Positions 36,701-46,602 of a stretch of DNA of 64,000 bases are shown here, in pieces. Both the position numbers and the translations under genes were made by a program. The notes below the pieces were generated by a model. The model searched no databases. It had not been told where the DNA came from and saw nothing but the letters and a program-made list of their open reading frames with translations. Source of the DNA: Rubripirellula tenax (GTDB taxonomy: Bacteria; Planctomycetota; Planctomycetia; Pirellulales; Pirellulaceae). The stretch lies in NCBI RefSeq assembly GCF_007860125.1, contig NZ_SJPW01000007.1:490515-554514 (forward strand), in the 5' to 3' direction. The first letter of the stretch is position 1. Each line of letters starts with the position of its first letter.

Positions 36701-39700
36701 AAGGGTGTCCGTGGGTCCCAGTTCGGTGACCCAGCGACGTAGATCCGTTTCGCTCAACAACCGTCCCTTGGAACCACCGACGCGAAGAACGCTGATGCTC
36801 TGTTCCGATTCGATCGTCAATTGGGATGATGCGATCACGGGGATTGGCAATACCAATCGATTCCACGGCGGCGTCACGGTGAAAGTCGGCACCATCGTGA
36901 CGCGCAACCGAAAGACGTCGCCTCGGGGTAGGGACGCAACGACTTGCCCGGCATCGTCGGCGACGAAGCGAACAATTCGGTCAACCTCTTCGATCAGTTC
37001 AACGCGGCGAACGGATTGAAACGGGATGGGCAAGCGGACTTGGTGACTGCCACGTCGGCCGTCGACCAAGTGAACCACGTACTCGGCTTCAATGGTGGAT
37101 CCCATGGCCGGTTTGGTGTCATCGCCAGACGAAACGTTGCTGCGAGCTGAAAAAATGGTGACGCGGTAGTCGGCGGTTTGGAAGTGCGGAATCTCGACCG
37201 CGTTGGGCGTCTCCTTTTTGAACAACGATTCGTGAACGGAGCGAGGCAAATAAACAACGTCACTGGTTGGATGTCCGTCGCGATCGACGGGCACGATGAC
37301 GGTGACGGCCTTTGACGCAGTTGCATCGGTTGCGATGGTCGCCACTTGCTGTGCCAGTGCTTGCGTCGGCGATAGCGTCGCGATCGATGCCAGCGACATC
37401 CACCACCCCAACCAGGCCAAACGAACGATCGACGCCCACGACAAATCGGCCGAAGCTTCGTCGTTGGAACCATTGTTATCTGATACCACGGCTGTATCGT
37501 CGCTTTCGATTTGGCTGCCACGGTCTGTCCATGCTCGCGAGGTCGCCAGCATGGCCGATGCGATGATCGGAACGAGCAACCAGCCAATCACTGCCAATTT
37601 CCAGGGCCACCACAGCAGCGTCAATGTCGCCAGAACCACCACGGCAACGGCGATGACGAGCGGCCAGCGCGATGCGATCGTCCATCCGACGACGAACGTC
37701 AACAAGGCAAACAACCACCCGATCGCTAATGCGATGTTGCGACGGATCAATGTCACATTCTCGCCTGGTACCATCTCGATTCCATCGCCAGCATCCAACG
37801 ACATCGGGTTGCGAAACAGAGCGGTGGGCGAGAACGTGTCGGACGCAGCGACCAAGGCGTAGTCGCTTTTGAGCACGACGGCCGAAACTTCGATCCGCGG
37901 GATTCGACAGGTCCGTGCCCAATGCGAACCATAGAGGCTTCGATTCCACACAACGCGAATGGTTTCCAATTCGGCGGACGGCGGCAGTTCGATGGGACGC
38001 TGCGAAACGGTCAACAAGTTGACGGATTCACCGCTGCGTTCGATCAAAGTCAACTGCATATCGGGCGGATAGTTGATGACCAACGGCGCCCTCGGCGATA
38101 CCAAGTAGGTCGCTTCGATTCGGTCAGTACCACGACTTGACGCGATGACGCGAACCGATTGTCGCCACACGATCGTCACGGATCCATCGTCGGTCGATTT
38201 GGCAATGACGATTTTGGGTTGCTCGACGGCATCGTAGCGAAGTCTTTGCCGTGTCGTCAGTTGCCCGGGTGATGTCGTGGCGGACGCATCGTTTTCGTAA
38301 CTGGGAACACGTTGAACCGAGGGGCTCATCTCCTTCACATAAACGCCCCCACCCAACATCACCTCGCTGCGCTGCGATGCCGCACCGGGGACGCTGGGCA
38401 ACTGAATCTCGATGGCGTCGGCGATCGAATAGCGGCGGCGGGCGATCAAGGGACGCCCGCGCAAATTCAATTCACTGACGTCGATCGAATAGGTGCCTTC
38501 GTCGTCGCCGAAACCCAAGGCAATGTCCGAAGGAGGAAGGCTTGTCGATGGGCTTCCCCGTTCACCGGACAGCGACCAATGGAACGAAGGACGATCACCC
38601 GCGGCACCCGTTTGTACAATCAACTCGCTCAGCCGACGGCCAGCCGATTCGACGTCGACCAACAGACGCTCGATGATATCGGTCCCGTCACGTTCGATCT
38701 GTAGCGAAGTCGAAACATCGAATGAAACATTGGGTGTTTCCAGCATCACGTCTGGCGTGCGACCGGTGGTCGGAGCAAAGTACAAAGCCGGACGATCACC
38801 ACCATCGAAATAGGCAACTTGCGAAGGTCGCAGGTCCTCGAGACGAACGCGGTCGGTTTCGAGCGCCGCATCGCCGCTCCAATTCAAATCGGGCGGCGGG
38901 ATGATGGCGGCAACCAAATCACTGCGGGCACCATCGATTCGAGCGAACCAGATGCTTGGCACCGCAACAACGGGCGGGCTGGCCACCAACGCCCGCGAGC
39001 CCTGAATGTCGATGATCAATTCGCCAAGGCTGGCGTCAGCCGCAGTCGAACCGTCGTCGCCGATCGTTGCTGCGTCGAAGTCATCCGGACCGATGGAACT
39101 GACGTCACCCGATTCGGGCCACAACCAGATGGAACCGGAACTGTTTTGAGCGTTGGGCGATTCGATCGAACGCTGAGAGCCGACGAACACGAGCGACTCG
39201 ACATTGAAACCGTTCTGCATGCGCAAACGAATCGGTTCTAACCGGTTTCGATCAACGGCGACTCGCAAGCGAGCTCTCGCGGCAATCGTGCTCTTGCCAA
39301 CTTCCACTCGCAGCCATGTTTGCCCCGAACCCAACAGGGGCCGCTGGGCCAATCGGATTCGCGACCATGCTTGATTCGAAGAGTCGATGGGCGACGGCCC
39401 CGAAGCGGTCCAAAGGCGTACTCCATCGACCAATTGCGATGTGCTTTGCGTCCACTTCGATGGCAATTCCCATTCGACGACGGCAAGCGGCGCCGCCACG
39501 CCGAGCTGGACTTCATCCGTGGCCGACGCATGGACCACCGAATCACCAACCCATCTCGCCATCGGCAATAGGCACCAATTCGACCAAGTGCATTGCCCAG
39601 TCACCGTGACCGTTGTGGACGTCGACTGCGGTCGCAGCGTTCCCGCTGGAAAGATGATTTGCAGTTGCTCCGTCGTGTCGTCGATCGAATGTCGTGTGAA

Positions 39701-40729
39701 ATCGACATCCGTTGCATTGACCTTGATCGATGTCACGACCGCGTCTGACACCGCCAGCGGCGGAAACGATTGATCGGCTGGAATCTGAACCGACATTCGT
39801 TGGCTCCATTGCAAACCGGTCGAATCGATGTCGTACTGAGACAATGACCGGCGAAGTACCAACGACGCTTCGGCATTGGTTGACTCGGCAACCGAAGTCC
39901 GAATACGAACCGTCGACAAACCGCCGGCATCGATTTCGTACCACTTCGATTCACGATCGGTTGATAGATCGCCCGAATCCGCAGGCGGACCGGGGCGTTC
40001 CCGCAGGACACCTTCCAGGCTTTCGATGCGAATACCGGGCGGCGCGGCCAGGACGATTCGAGTTTGTGGGGCCGGCGGCAATCGCAATGCAAACTCTTGC
40101 CCGCCGCCAAAGCTATATCCACGAAGCTGCCAACCAAAATCGATGCGAGTTCGGAGATTTGCGCCGCCTTGAAACACGGCAATCAAATCACCGTCCGGCC
40201 CCGATTCCAGCCGAGGCAACATATCGGATACCGCGTTAGAATTTCGATTTTTGCCCGCATCGATGGACAGGTTCACACGCCCGAGTGATCGACGAACGAC
40301 CGCTTCCGAGTCGGCCTCCAGGTCAAGGATGCTGCGTTGGCTGACCAGGACGTCGTCGACGAGTCGAATCCAATACTCACCGCTGCGAAGACGGCTAGCT
40401 TGGGCGTCGTCACCCAATTCGGCGGACTTATTAATCGCATCGACTAGGCGTTGGGTCGATTCGGGACGGTAGTGATCGGGAATCAGTTCGACCATCTGCG
40501 ACTGATAAATCCCCACCGGCAAAATCGGACGACCATCGGGCAGTGAACGCGGCAATTCCAATTGGAATCGCTGAACAGTTTCTTCACTGTTTTCGACTGT
40601 CGCCGTCGCCTTATCCGCATCGTTGGCAGTCCCGTCATCGGCGTCATCGCAAAACGCGATGGGGGATAGTGCAAAAACGAACATCACAGCGAATACGACC
40701 ATCGCCGGAAACCGGAATCGATAGATCAC
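33800..40729 (-). CDS. Giant envelope protein of unknown function, 2309 residues
   Basis: GTG start, overlapping the stop of the 1153-residue gene by four bases (GTGA). A signal peptide fills residues 1-27. The extracytoplasmic part is beta-rich, with many short strands and R/S/V-rich stretches. Three hydrophobic helices lie near residues 990-1075 and two or three more near 2240-2305. Between them, near residue 1110-1130, LGWWMSLASIATLSPTQALAQ looks like a second signal peptide with its cleavage site, and a new beta-rich part follows (VTVIVPVDRDGHPTSDVVYL). So it may be a fusion of two proteins of the 1153-residue type. I know no function. An envelope scaffold or sensor is a guess from topology. 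Confidence 0.85.
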   Translation of the reverse strand: MIYRFRFPAMVVFAVMFVFALSPIAFCDDADDGTANDADKATATVENSEETVQRFQLELPRSLPDGRPILPVGIYQSQMVELIPDHYRPESTQRLVDAINKSAELGDDAQASRLRSGEYWIRLVDDVLVSQRSILDLEADSEAVVRRSLGRVNLSIDAGKNRNSNAVSDMLPRLESGPDGDLIAVFQGGANLRTRIDFGWQLRGYSFGGGQEFALRLPPAPQTRIVLAAPPGIRIESLEGVLRERPGPPADSGDLSTDRESKWYEIDAGGLSTVRIRTSVAESTNAEASLVLRRSLSQYDIDSTGLQWSQRMSVQIPADQSFPPLAVSDAVVTSIKVNATDVDFTRHSIDDTTEQLQIIFPAGTLRPQSTSTTVTVTGQCTWSNWCLLPMARWVGDSVVHASATDEVQLGVAAPLAVVEWELPSKWTQSTSQLVDGVRLWTASGPSPIDSSNQAWSRIRLAQRPLLGSGQTWLRVEVGKSTIAARARLRVAVDRNRLEPIRLRMQNGFNVESLVFVGSQRSIESPNAQNSSGSIWLWPESGDVSSIGPDDFDAATIGDDGSTAADASLGELIIDIQGSRALVASPPVVAVPSIWFARIDGARSDLVAAIIPPPDLNWSGDAALETDRVRLEDLRPSQVAYFDGGDRPALYFAPTTGRTPDVMLETPNVSFDVSTSLQIERDGTDIIERLLVDVESAGRRLSELIVQTGAAGDRPSFHWSLSGERGSPSTSLPPSDIALGFGDDEGTYSIDVSELNLRGRPLIARRRYSIADAIEIQLPSVPGAASQRSEVMLGGGVYVKEMSPSVQRVPSYENDASATTSPGQLTTRQRLRYDAVEQPKIVIAKSTDDGSVTIVWRQSVRVIASSRGTDRIEATYLVSPRAPLVINYPPDMQLTLIERSGESVNLLTVSQRPIELPPSAELETIRVVWNRSLYGSHWARTCRIPRIEVSAVVLKSDYALVAASDTFSPTALFRNPMSLDAGDGIEMVPGENVTLIRRNIALAIGWLFALLTFVVGWTIASRWPLVIAVAVVVLATLTLLWWPWKLAVIGWLLVPIIASAMLATSRAWTDRGSQIESDDTAVVSDNNGSNDEASADLSWASIVRLAWLGWWMSLASIATLSPTQALAQQVATIATDATASKAVTVIVPVDRDGHPTSDVVYLPRSVHESLFKKETPNAVEIPHFQTADYRVTIFSARSNVSSGDDTKPAMGSTIEAEYVVHLVDGRRGSHQVRLPIPFQSVRRVELIEEVDRIVRFVADDAGQVVASLPRGDVFRLRVTMVPTFTVTPPWNRLVLPIPVIASSQLTIESEQSISVLRVGGSKGRLLSETDLRRWVTELGPTDTLGIEYRIGNETASSGAAPLRRRYWVNVGKTKRVIECEVDPPFAVAAGESFSFVIRDSEVPIVTSPNWRLTTTEQYSPTRRLMTVTATQDGAGPIRLLWSRNYPDMIDAASGPGTSDIVSESTAQTDSEVDAGVAALPGPIEQFSIPEVIAAALGANAPAWIAIHCDRSLSLGPMNRESAEPLSVDQFMAAWLGYRGLIDRAFVAVASLPTIQVQSIPQAVATATQRHHLHVMPDRMELRFNATALMGGSAPTSLRLAIPRSMELVQLSVDGRPIEAVRVNNGPNVDYVLGEYLGTEEIQIAATAIRQMPKNKLLTPPRMQLSIPSVDADTYTLSRDESTEIRIIENAPIPTVDGPSTIVAESLAQGWIPVATWSADRKQLAASPDRLGGQFEVKLRKTRFDCRQLITLSRDAGRWKTETQIKFESQRLPDFVDVEVPTRWCEMLEVSPATSWSRQPATDPAQQIIRIRCDAPELKKKTLTLTGQLQNADAGRVGVPSIRVLGFGRRRIHISVPDRLTNESIQWRTSAVEAVSLPPYWQTSPVGTESRSTYLAASPAWSIDLAPLPTIDTDAIGLTQDNQVFVQDDGLMVVSHWDLLPGGLESVVLELPVGAHCVAAWSAGTPMMIEPLEESASLPMIARKSAKVVNPAKVPPTHRVRIALSLSRISQSVEVMIRMTPELAKHGHYVPRLVDIPITQNWLAIYEPDDGVTVKQQATIDKSLVRSEQRRAVYLARSTVEAVEQAVDMIAERPTDEIAAWLRPWAARYRQLAKNAGHSVDFSVAVDASMDDELPGRGTVLDSSNPLVSTEPTNSPAITSLTKTSPSITSQVASIEWVLLDQRMSVYINRYLTPQRPPSKMFDANRYDGFRTRDVLQLTSVNKPPSLQAVSTSDRGLRNLLVNLLTLALITGLLVCLRPLRRFAMPVVVHPAFWLGLMGLFGFAVAPTPVAGALILVAVVMPAFPKSKKVV

Positions 40730-43700
40730 GGCAACACCTCGGGCGACTTCGCGATCGTTCGAGTCGACGCAACGCTGGGCGGCTCCGGTTCAACCAACTG
40801 TACTGTGCGAGTGGACGAGGACGGTTTCTTTGCGGCGACTGGCGACGCGACAGGTCCCGACGACTGTGATGTAAACACGCGACTGCTGCCCGACGGAGAG
40901 ATCAACGTGCGAATCGCAATCATCACAATGACCAACACCAGCGCGATCATGCCCAATTGACCAGCCAAAACGGCCGCATCCGGTGCAACCGCCAATAGCC
41001 CGGCAAACAGAACGGCGATCGCCAACGCGGTCAGCGGATGACGTGACTTCGGAACGTGCGTCAGCAAGACCGCCAAAAGCAAGACGAAAGACCCGACACA
41101 AATCCACAAGATCGTGCGAGACACGATGACCACGTTGAACGACGGCGTGTCCGAACCCACGTACAGGTAGCGATTTCCTGGGGGCAGCGACTCGTAGGAT
41201 TCCGGCGAACTGCCCATCATGGCACTGAGCGCGCTATCCGTATGAGTCGAGACTCGATCCAGACGCCAACCGTCGAATCGCCACGACATCGATCGACCGA
41301 CGGTGGGCGACGCCCACACGATATGGCCGTCGATCGGAGCAATGATTTGCCAATAGACTCTTCCGATTCCGATCGGCAACTTCAACATCGGCTGGATCCT
41401 GGCAAACGACGGTGACGTCGGCATCGCGATCCAGACCCGCAGGTCAACAACGTGGCTATTCCGGTTGCCCGGCAGCGGCACGATCAAAGAATCCGATTGA
41501 CGTTGAACCGGAATGCGAACGTCGTCGATCAACGCTTCGACACTAACGTCGGGCGTATCCGGGGGCAGGTCGACTTGGAAAACGTCGCCGCCCTGGACTC
41601 GAGCGACAACCTGTTCTTGCCGGGTCAACCGACCAACAACCGTGCGCAACATCGCTTGACGAACGGTGATGTCGTCGGCGGTCACCAAACGCGACTGCAA
41701 ACGAAGTCGCAGGGGTTCACGAGGCAACGTGTCGAGGTCCAACGTTGAAACGGGAAGCGTGTCCGTCGATGTCAAATCGTATTGTTGGTTGCCTCGCAGG
41801 TTCACGCGAATCGCGCCGCGAACGGTCACATCAGCAAAATTGGGACGCGGCAACGAAACCGATTCCGTTGCCCTTGTGGTCGCAGACGACAATCTCGTTT
41901 GTGCATGTCGCCAACGTATCGCCATCGTTCCGCTCGCCAATCGCTCGGAAATCAATTCGAATCGATCGTCATCGAGACTGCGCAGCGTCGCCGGCACACC
42001 ATCAACGGTCACGACCCAAGGTTCACTCGCCACCGTCGACGCACCATCGAATCGATCCAAGCCGTTGCTGGTCAGTCCTAACGCGCCGAAGGTTTCATTG
42101 TTGACGTCGGTGGAGGGATCGCCATTTTTGGGTGTTGGTGAAAACACCGGCTTGGCAATCCGGATGGGCAGTCGACCTTCCAAGTCCAAAGGCGAAGTCA
42201 CGATCCAATCGACCGTCGATCGCAGTTGGTCGCCGTCAAGTTCGATGGTTGCATCGCTTGAAAGGGTGATTCGCGGAGGCTGTTCGACGAGATTCCCAAC
42301 AAGAACCGCCCCAACGTCGGGACTGAGCATGCGGAAGGTACTCGACGACGATACGCCCATGATTTCGTTGGTCGACGAACCTGTTCGCGTCAGCCCTTTG
42401 GAATTCTCTAGGTCCACGACCAACAACGTTCGACCGCTGCCGATCAGATTCAGCGTCGCGTTTTGAACCAACACATTTTCCTCGGTCGAAACGACACGCG
42501 GAATGGCAAGTCTTATTTCGTCAGCGATTTCTTCGATCGGTCGCTGTGCGCGGATGCGAAACGACGTCGTCCCAACGTCCGAGCTGAGATTGAAATCAAT
42601 GATTCGATAGATGTCGGACTTGAACGATTCGATCGGTTCACCGGTTTCGACGTTCTCGATCGAACTGATTTTCCAATCGGCTTCGTCGATCTGCAGTCGC
42701 CCGTCGGTCGCTTGGCCGCTGGCCTGGACCTCCATCACGATGGACGCCACTTCGTCGCGGATTTGCAATTCGGACGTCGTTGTTACCCGGGTTTGACGCT
42801 CCTTCGCGGAAAGCCAAAGCGGCAACTCGAACGATCCACGGTCGAATCGAAATCGGTAAAAACGCCCGCTGAGTCCTTTTTCGGGACTCTCGCTGGGTTC
42901 GCTTCGTACCCATGGACGCGTCCGCCAACGCAATCGGTAGTCACCGCCCGTTTGCAGCGTGATTTCGCCGCGGTGTCGCAGTGCGCCGACGACGTCAATG
43001 GCGCGGAAGTTCAGTGGCGATTGTGAAGACGTGTTGTCAGCGGCGAGCTGAAGATCGAAATTCAAGTCGATTCGTTGCTGGCGTTCTTCGTCCGGAATGA
43101 TGACCGATCGTACTTCACCGCCGGCTTGGCCCGAGTCCGCGGCCGACTTCTGGGCTGGATCGGAAGGTTCGTCGGCCGGTGCGCCCAACTCGATCGTCTG
43201 TCCTCCGGTTCCCAAACGCGGCGTGTCCAGTACGACGGATCCTTTGGGGAATCGAAGCTGGAATCCGTCGATGGATCCTTTTGCATTTCGCACCGTCAAT
43301 CGGACCGACGCGATCGGTTGATCCTGTGGCGAATCCCAACGGACATCGACACGACTTTCGACTTCCAACAACGGCACGTCGTTGGTTGAACGAGCCAACG
43401 TGCCCCAGCGAAACGAAAAGTTACCGCCGCCGCTTTCGACTGAAAATTGTGTTTTGTTTCCCGGCACGTTGCGACGGGTTAATGTTTCATCGCCGCGTCC
43501 GACGACTTCGCCGTCGATTTTCGATGCGTCGACGGTCAACCGAACCTGCGACGGAACATCCGGTAACCGGAATTCGATCATTCGCATCGAATTGCTTTGT
43601 ACCCGTGCCGATACTCGCATTTTCAGAACCACATCGCCGGCCGACGAAGTCTTGACCGACAACACGTGGTTGGGTGAATCCGGTTCCAACGACAGCGAGA

Positions 43701-44187
43701 ATTCGTCAACACCGCTGACATCGGGCGGCGCCAAGCGGTGAAAATTTCCCATCCGCAATGGAATCTGAATCCAACGGTCTTCGGTCGATTCGATCGACAT
43801 CCGCAACACAACTTCTAATTCCGCTCGCCCGTCATCGGTCGTCCCGGTGACGTTGAGAGATTGGAAACTATAGGGCTGTTGCTGCCCATCGGCTGCGGTA
43901 TCCAGATCCAGGCGGCGAACATATTCCTCCCACGTTACACCCGGCATCATGACCCGACTTTCCGCTTCGCTTAGAAACATGAACGCACGGATCGGAAAGT
44001 CTTCGTCTTGGCCTTCGAACACTTTGTCAGGCGGCAGCGTGCCTGGTGGTTGCGCGAGCGCCGATGCCCAGCCCCCAAGCGAGAACATCGCGATGAACCA
44101 CCCGAGCGTTACCCAAACGGCACAGAACGACACTCGATCGAATCGATATCGGCCGAACGGAAATCGTCGGGGAACAGTGGATGGCAT
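40726..44187 (-). CDS. Large envelope protein of unknown function, 1153 residues
   Basis: The N-terminus holds a signal peptide (about residues 20-46, ending ASALAQPPG). A long beta-rich ectodomain follows, with patterns such as VPSQVRLTVDASKIDGEV and DDRFELISERLASGTMAIRW. Near residues 1019-1096 there are three hydrophobic helices, then a Ser/Pro-rich cytoplasmic tail (SSGSSRVFTSQSSGPVASPV). Topology mirrors each half of the 2309-residue neighbour, with which it is translationally coupled; I infer a complex. No enzymatic motif was found. The family seems planctomycete-specific from memory, not from a search. Confidence 0.85.
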   Translation of the reverse strand: MPSTVPRRFPFGRYRFDRVSFCAVWVTLGWFIAMFSLGGWASALAQPPGTLPPDKVFEGQDEDFPIRAFMFLSEAESRVMMPGVTWEEYVRRLDLDTAADGQQQPYSFQSLNVTGTTDDGRAELEVVLRMSIESTEDRWIQIPLRMGNFHRLAPPDVSGVDEFSLSLEPDSPNHVLSVKTSSAGDVVLKMRVSARVQSNSMRMIEFRLPDVPSQVRLTVDASKIDGEVVGRGDETLTRRNVPGNKTQFSVESGGGNFSFRWGTLARSTNDVPLLEVESRVDVRWDSPQDQPIASVRLTVRNAKGSIDGFQLRFPKGSVVLDTPRLGTGGQTIELGAPADEPSDPAQKSAADSGQAGGEVRSVIIPDEERQQRIDLNFDLQLAADNTSSQSPLNFRAIDVVGALRHRGEITLQTGGDYRLRWRTRPWVRSEPSESPEKGLSGRFYRFRFDRGSFELPLWLSAKERQTRVTTTSELQIRDEVASIVMEVQASGQATDGRLQIDEADWKISSIENVETGEPIESFKSDIYRIIDFNLSSDVGTTSFRIRAQRPIEEIADEIRLAIPRVVSTEENVLVQNATLNLIGSGRTLLVVDLENSKGLTRTGSSTNEIMGVSSSSTFRMLSPDVGAVLVGNLVEQPPRITLSSDATIELDGDQLRSTVDWIVTSPLDLEGRLPIRIAKPVFSPTPKNGDPSTDVNNETFGALGLTSNGLDRFDGASTVASEPWVVTVDGVPATLRSLDDDRFELISERLASGTMAIRWRHAQTRLSSATTRATESVSLPRPNFADVTVRGAIRVNLRGNQQYDLTSTDTLPVSTLDLDTLPREPLRLRLQSRLVTADDITVRQAMLRTVVGRLTRQEQVVARVQGGDVFQVDLPPDTPDVSVEALIDDVRIPVQRQSDSLIVPLPGNRNSHVVDLRVWIAMPTSPSFARIQPMLKLPIGIGRVYWQIIAPIDGHIVWASPTVGRSMSWRFDGWRLDRVSTHTDSALSAMMGSSPESYESLPPGNRYLYVGSDTPSFNVVIVSRTILWICVGSFVLLLAVLLTHVPKSRHPLTALAIAVLFAGLLAVAPDAAVLAGQLGMIALVLVIVMIAIRTLISPSGSSRVFTSQSSGPVASPVAAKKPSSSTRTVQLVEPEPPSVASTRTIAKSPEVLP

Positions 44188-44517
44188 GCGTCAACTTCTG
44201 CTTCGTATCACGCGATTGCCCGAATTCGCGAACGGGGGGGCTCGAAACGCGTCGAAGAGACTGATGGAAGATTCAAGATAAGGATTTTGCTCGCAGTCGC
44301 CGAATCCCGTTTCGGCTCTGCCTGGCTGCGTACAGTTTACGCAAACCGGGCAGTCCGCAAAGTCAAAACGGGCCCTCGCGGAACCTATTTCGTAGCTTCG
44401 ACAGGTGTCCGGGGGTCCAAATCAGGGATAAACGTCACAACCAGACCGATCTGGCCGGGGGGCGGGAATGCGTGGTTGGTCCATGAACGCCCACCCACAA
44501 CGTGCGCGGTTGACGCC
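44188..44517. other. Gap between the giant-protein pair and the PSCyt1-WD40 gene
   Basis: 330 bp without a supported gene. It should contain the promoter of the giant-protein pair, but no convincing elements stand out. Confidence 0.5.
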
Positions 44518-46515
44518 TCAGTTCACTTCCGCGGCTAGGCGATCCCGTTTGACACGGACGTTATTCAGACGCGCTGCCGTTTCGTCCCGGGCCGTTTTGG
44601 CCGCCGCCGCCGCCGCCATCGCCGAATCCAATGCGGATTGAAGTGGCGGCAGCTTCGCGGACAATGCGACGGACTCAGCCATCCGATCGGCTGCCAGTTT
44701 CGAAAGCACCGCGACTGCGGCAACGGCCTCGATTCGGGATCGGCGTTTCGTTGCCAAGACGATCAGGGCATCCGCCAACGCTTGTTCACGATCCGCAACC
44801 GCAGCCAAGTCGACCGCACCCGTTTTCAATCCCACCCGCGCGGCCGTCAAAGCGTCTTGCAAGTCTCGAGACGCGTTCGTAAGCACAGGCAACTCTTCGT
44901 CGATCGCGCCGATTCGCGTTTGCATCGCATTAGCATCCGCCGTCGCCTTTTCCGATTCCGCTTTCTTAGCAGCGATCTGTCTATTCCATTCATCGATCGG
45001 TTTTCTCGCCGCGGCAACTGCATGACTAGCCACGTCGAACGCTGATTCTTTAGGTGCCAACTCGCTTTGCAGCGAGGTCAACGTTTGATTGACGCTTTGC
45101 AATCGAACAGCAACCGGCGGCGGATTGGCGGCCAAAGGAGTCTTCTGATTGGGCGTATCCGTCATTGCAACAAGAACTTGCCCCGTCCAATCACCATAGA
45201 CGACTCGCTTTCCATCGTGAGTGATACAGACTTCGAGGACGTCCTCTGTCATCGGTTCGAAATCGCGAATGTGATTCCCCGACGCGTCCCACAACTTGGC
45301 GCGTTTGTCCTTTCCGACCGTGACCAACCGGCCTTCGTGATCGAACGTTACATCCGTCGCGCCGCCGTTGTGCGCGGTGATCGACTTCATCAACTTTCCG
45401 GCCGCCATGTCCCACAGTTTGACCGTTCCGTCTTCGCTTGCGCTGGCCAGGACATTCGAATCGTCTCGCCAAGCGACGGAAATCACGGCACCCTTGTGAT
45501 CGGTAAGGTCCAAATACAGGCGTCCCGTTTCCGCTTCCCAGACACACAAACCGCCCGATCGATCGCCCGAAGCGATCAAAATTCCATCCGGGCTGTAGGC
45601 GACAGTAAAGATCCAATCGGTGTGCTTCTTCAAGTCAAACAACTGGGTTCCGTCGGTCGCGTCATAGATCCGCAACATCTTTTGCGGTCCACCCAGCGCA
45701 ACCCGGTTCATCGAATCGTTAACATCGGCTCCGAACACGGTATCGAGTTCGTCGCCAACCGCGGCAACACGTTCGCCCGACTTCACATCGTAAATTGCCG
45801 CGATTCCATTGACACTGTGCTCGCCACCGCCGGCGATCAAAAACGATCCGTCTCGGCTGAACTTCAACGACTGAGCAACGCCTTCGGAAAATGGCAAGAT
45901 ACCAAGCAATTCACCGGAGTCGCTGTGATACATCACGATCTGTTGTTGGCCGGCCAGCGCCACCAGTGGCGCCCACGGACTGGCGGCGATCGCGGTGGTT
46001 GCCGCGGCGCGAGCGGTCACAACGGGTGTGGCCTGGGGCAGGGCAGCTGGCATAGCACCGCCGCCTTCCGGTCGCCCGCTACTGCTGGCGACGAATGCGA
46101 GCGAGTTTTTTTTCTTGGCTTTCGCCTTCGATCCCGAGTCCTCCAGAATCCCGCCTTCGATCCAAGCACGCAGCAACTTCAATTGGTCGTCGGGAATTCG
46201 ATCTTGATTCGGCGGCATGACGGGCGTGTCGTCGTGATTGACCAGTTGCCAAAGGCGACTTCCGTCCGCATCACCGTCGTCGAAGACGACCTCGCCACTT
46301 CCGCCGCCTTCCATCAATCCCGCAAACGAATCGACAGCAAGCCCGCCTTTCTTTTCGCCTTGGTTGTGACACTTGGCACAGTGTTGGCGAAAGATGGGTT
46401 TGATGTGATCTTCAAACGTGATTTTTTCAGCGGGAGTCGATTTCGCGTCGTCGCCCACGGCGACGGTCGCGCCCATCAAGATCGTGATCGCAATGACGTT
46501 GTTGAAAGTTTTCAT
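44518..46515 (-). CDS. Planctomycete cytochrome c (PSCyt1) - WD40 - coiled-coil protein
   Basis: 665 residues. After a signal peptide, a heme motif CAKCH (residues about 42-46) opens a PSCyt1 domain: FRQHCAKCHNQGEKKGG and the distal VMPPNQDRIPDDQ with the probable Met ligand. Residues about 190-460 are WD40 repeats, ending VAWRDDSNVLASASEDGTVK followed by LWDMAAG, with further copies around. The last 190 residues are a long Ala-rich coiled coil. It probably carries electrons or senses redox state in the cell envelope. It is last in a four-gene minus-strand set with DUF1501, PPC and DUF1549 proteins. Confidence 0.88.
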   Translation of the reverse strand: MKTFNNVIAITILMGATVAVGDDAKSTPAEKITFEDHIKPIFRQHCAKCHNQGEKKGGLAVDSFAGLMEGGGSGEVVFDDGDADGSRLWQLVNHDDTPVMPPNQDRIPDDQLKLLRAWIEGGILEDSGSKAKAKKKNSLAFVASSSGRPEGGGAMPAALPQATPVVTARAAATTAIAASPWAPLVALAGQQQIVMYHSDSGELLGILPFSEGVAQSLKFSRDGSFLIAGGGEHSVNGIAAIYDVKSGERVAAVGDELDTVFGADVNDSMNRVALGGPQKMLRIYDATDGTQLFDLKKHTDWIFTVAYSPDGILIASGDRSGGLCVWEAETGRLYLDLTDHKGAVISVAWRDDSNVLASASEDGTVKLWDMAAGKLMKSITAHNGGATDVTFDHEGRLVTVGKDKRAKLWDASGNHIRDFEPMTEDVLEVCITHDGKRVVYGDWTGQVLVAMTDTPNQKTPLAANPPPVAVRLQSVNQTLTSLQSELAPKESAFDVASHAVAAARKPIDEWNRQIAAKKAESEKATADANAMQTRIGAIDEELPVLTNASRDLQDALTAARVGLKTGAVDLAAVADREQALADALIVLATKRRSRIEAVAAVAVLSKLAADRMAESVALSAKLPPLQSALDSAMAAAAAAKTARDETAARLNNVRVKRDRLAAEVN

Positions 46516-46602
46516 CGAAGTAAGTTCTTAAAATTTCAGAACAGCCATGTTCGGGACAGTATTTCGATCCGTGCAGCGATGCAACATCCGTGCAATCGAG
46601 AT

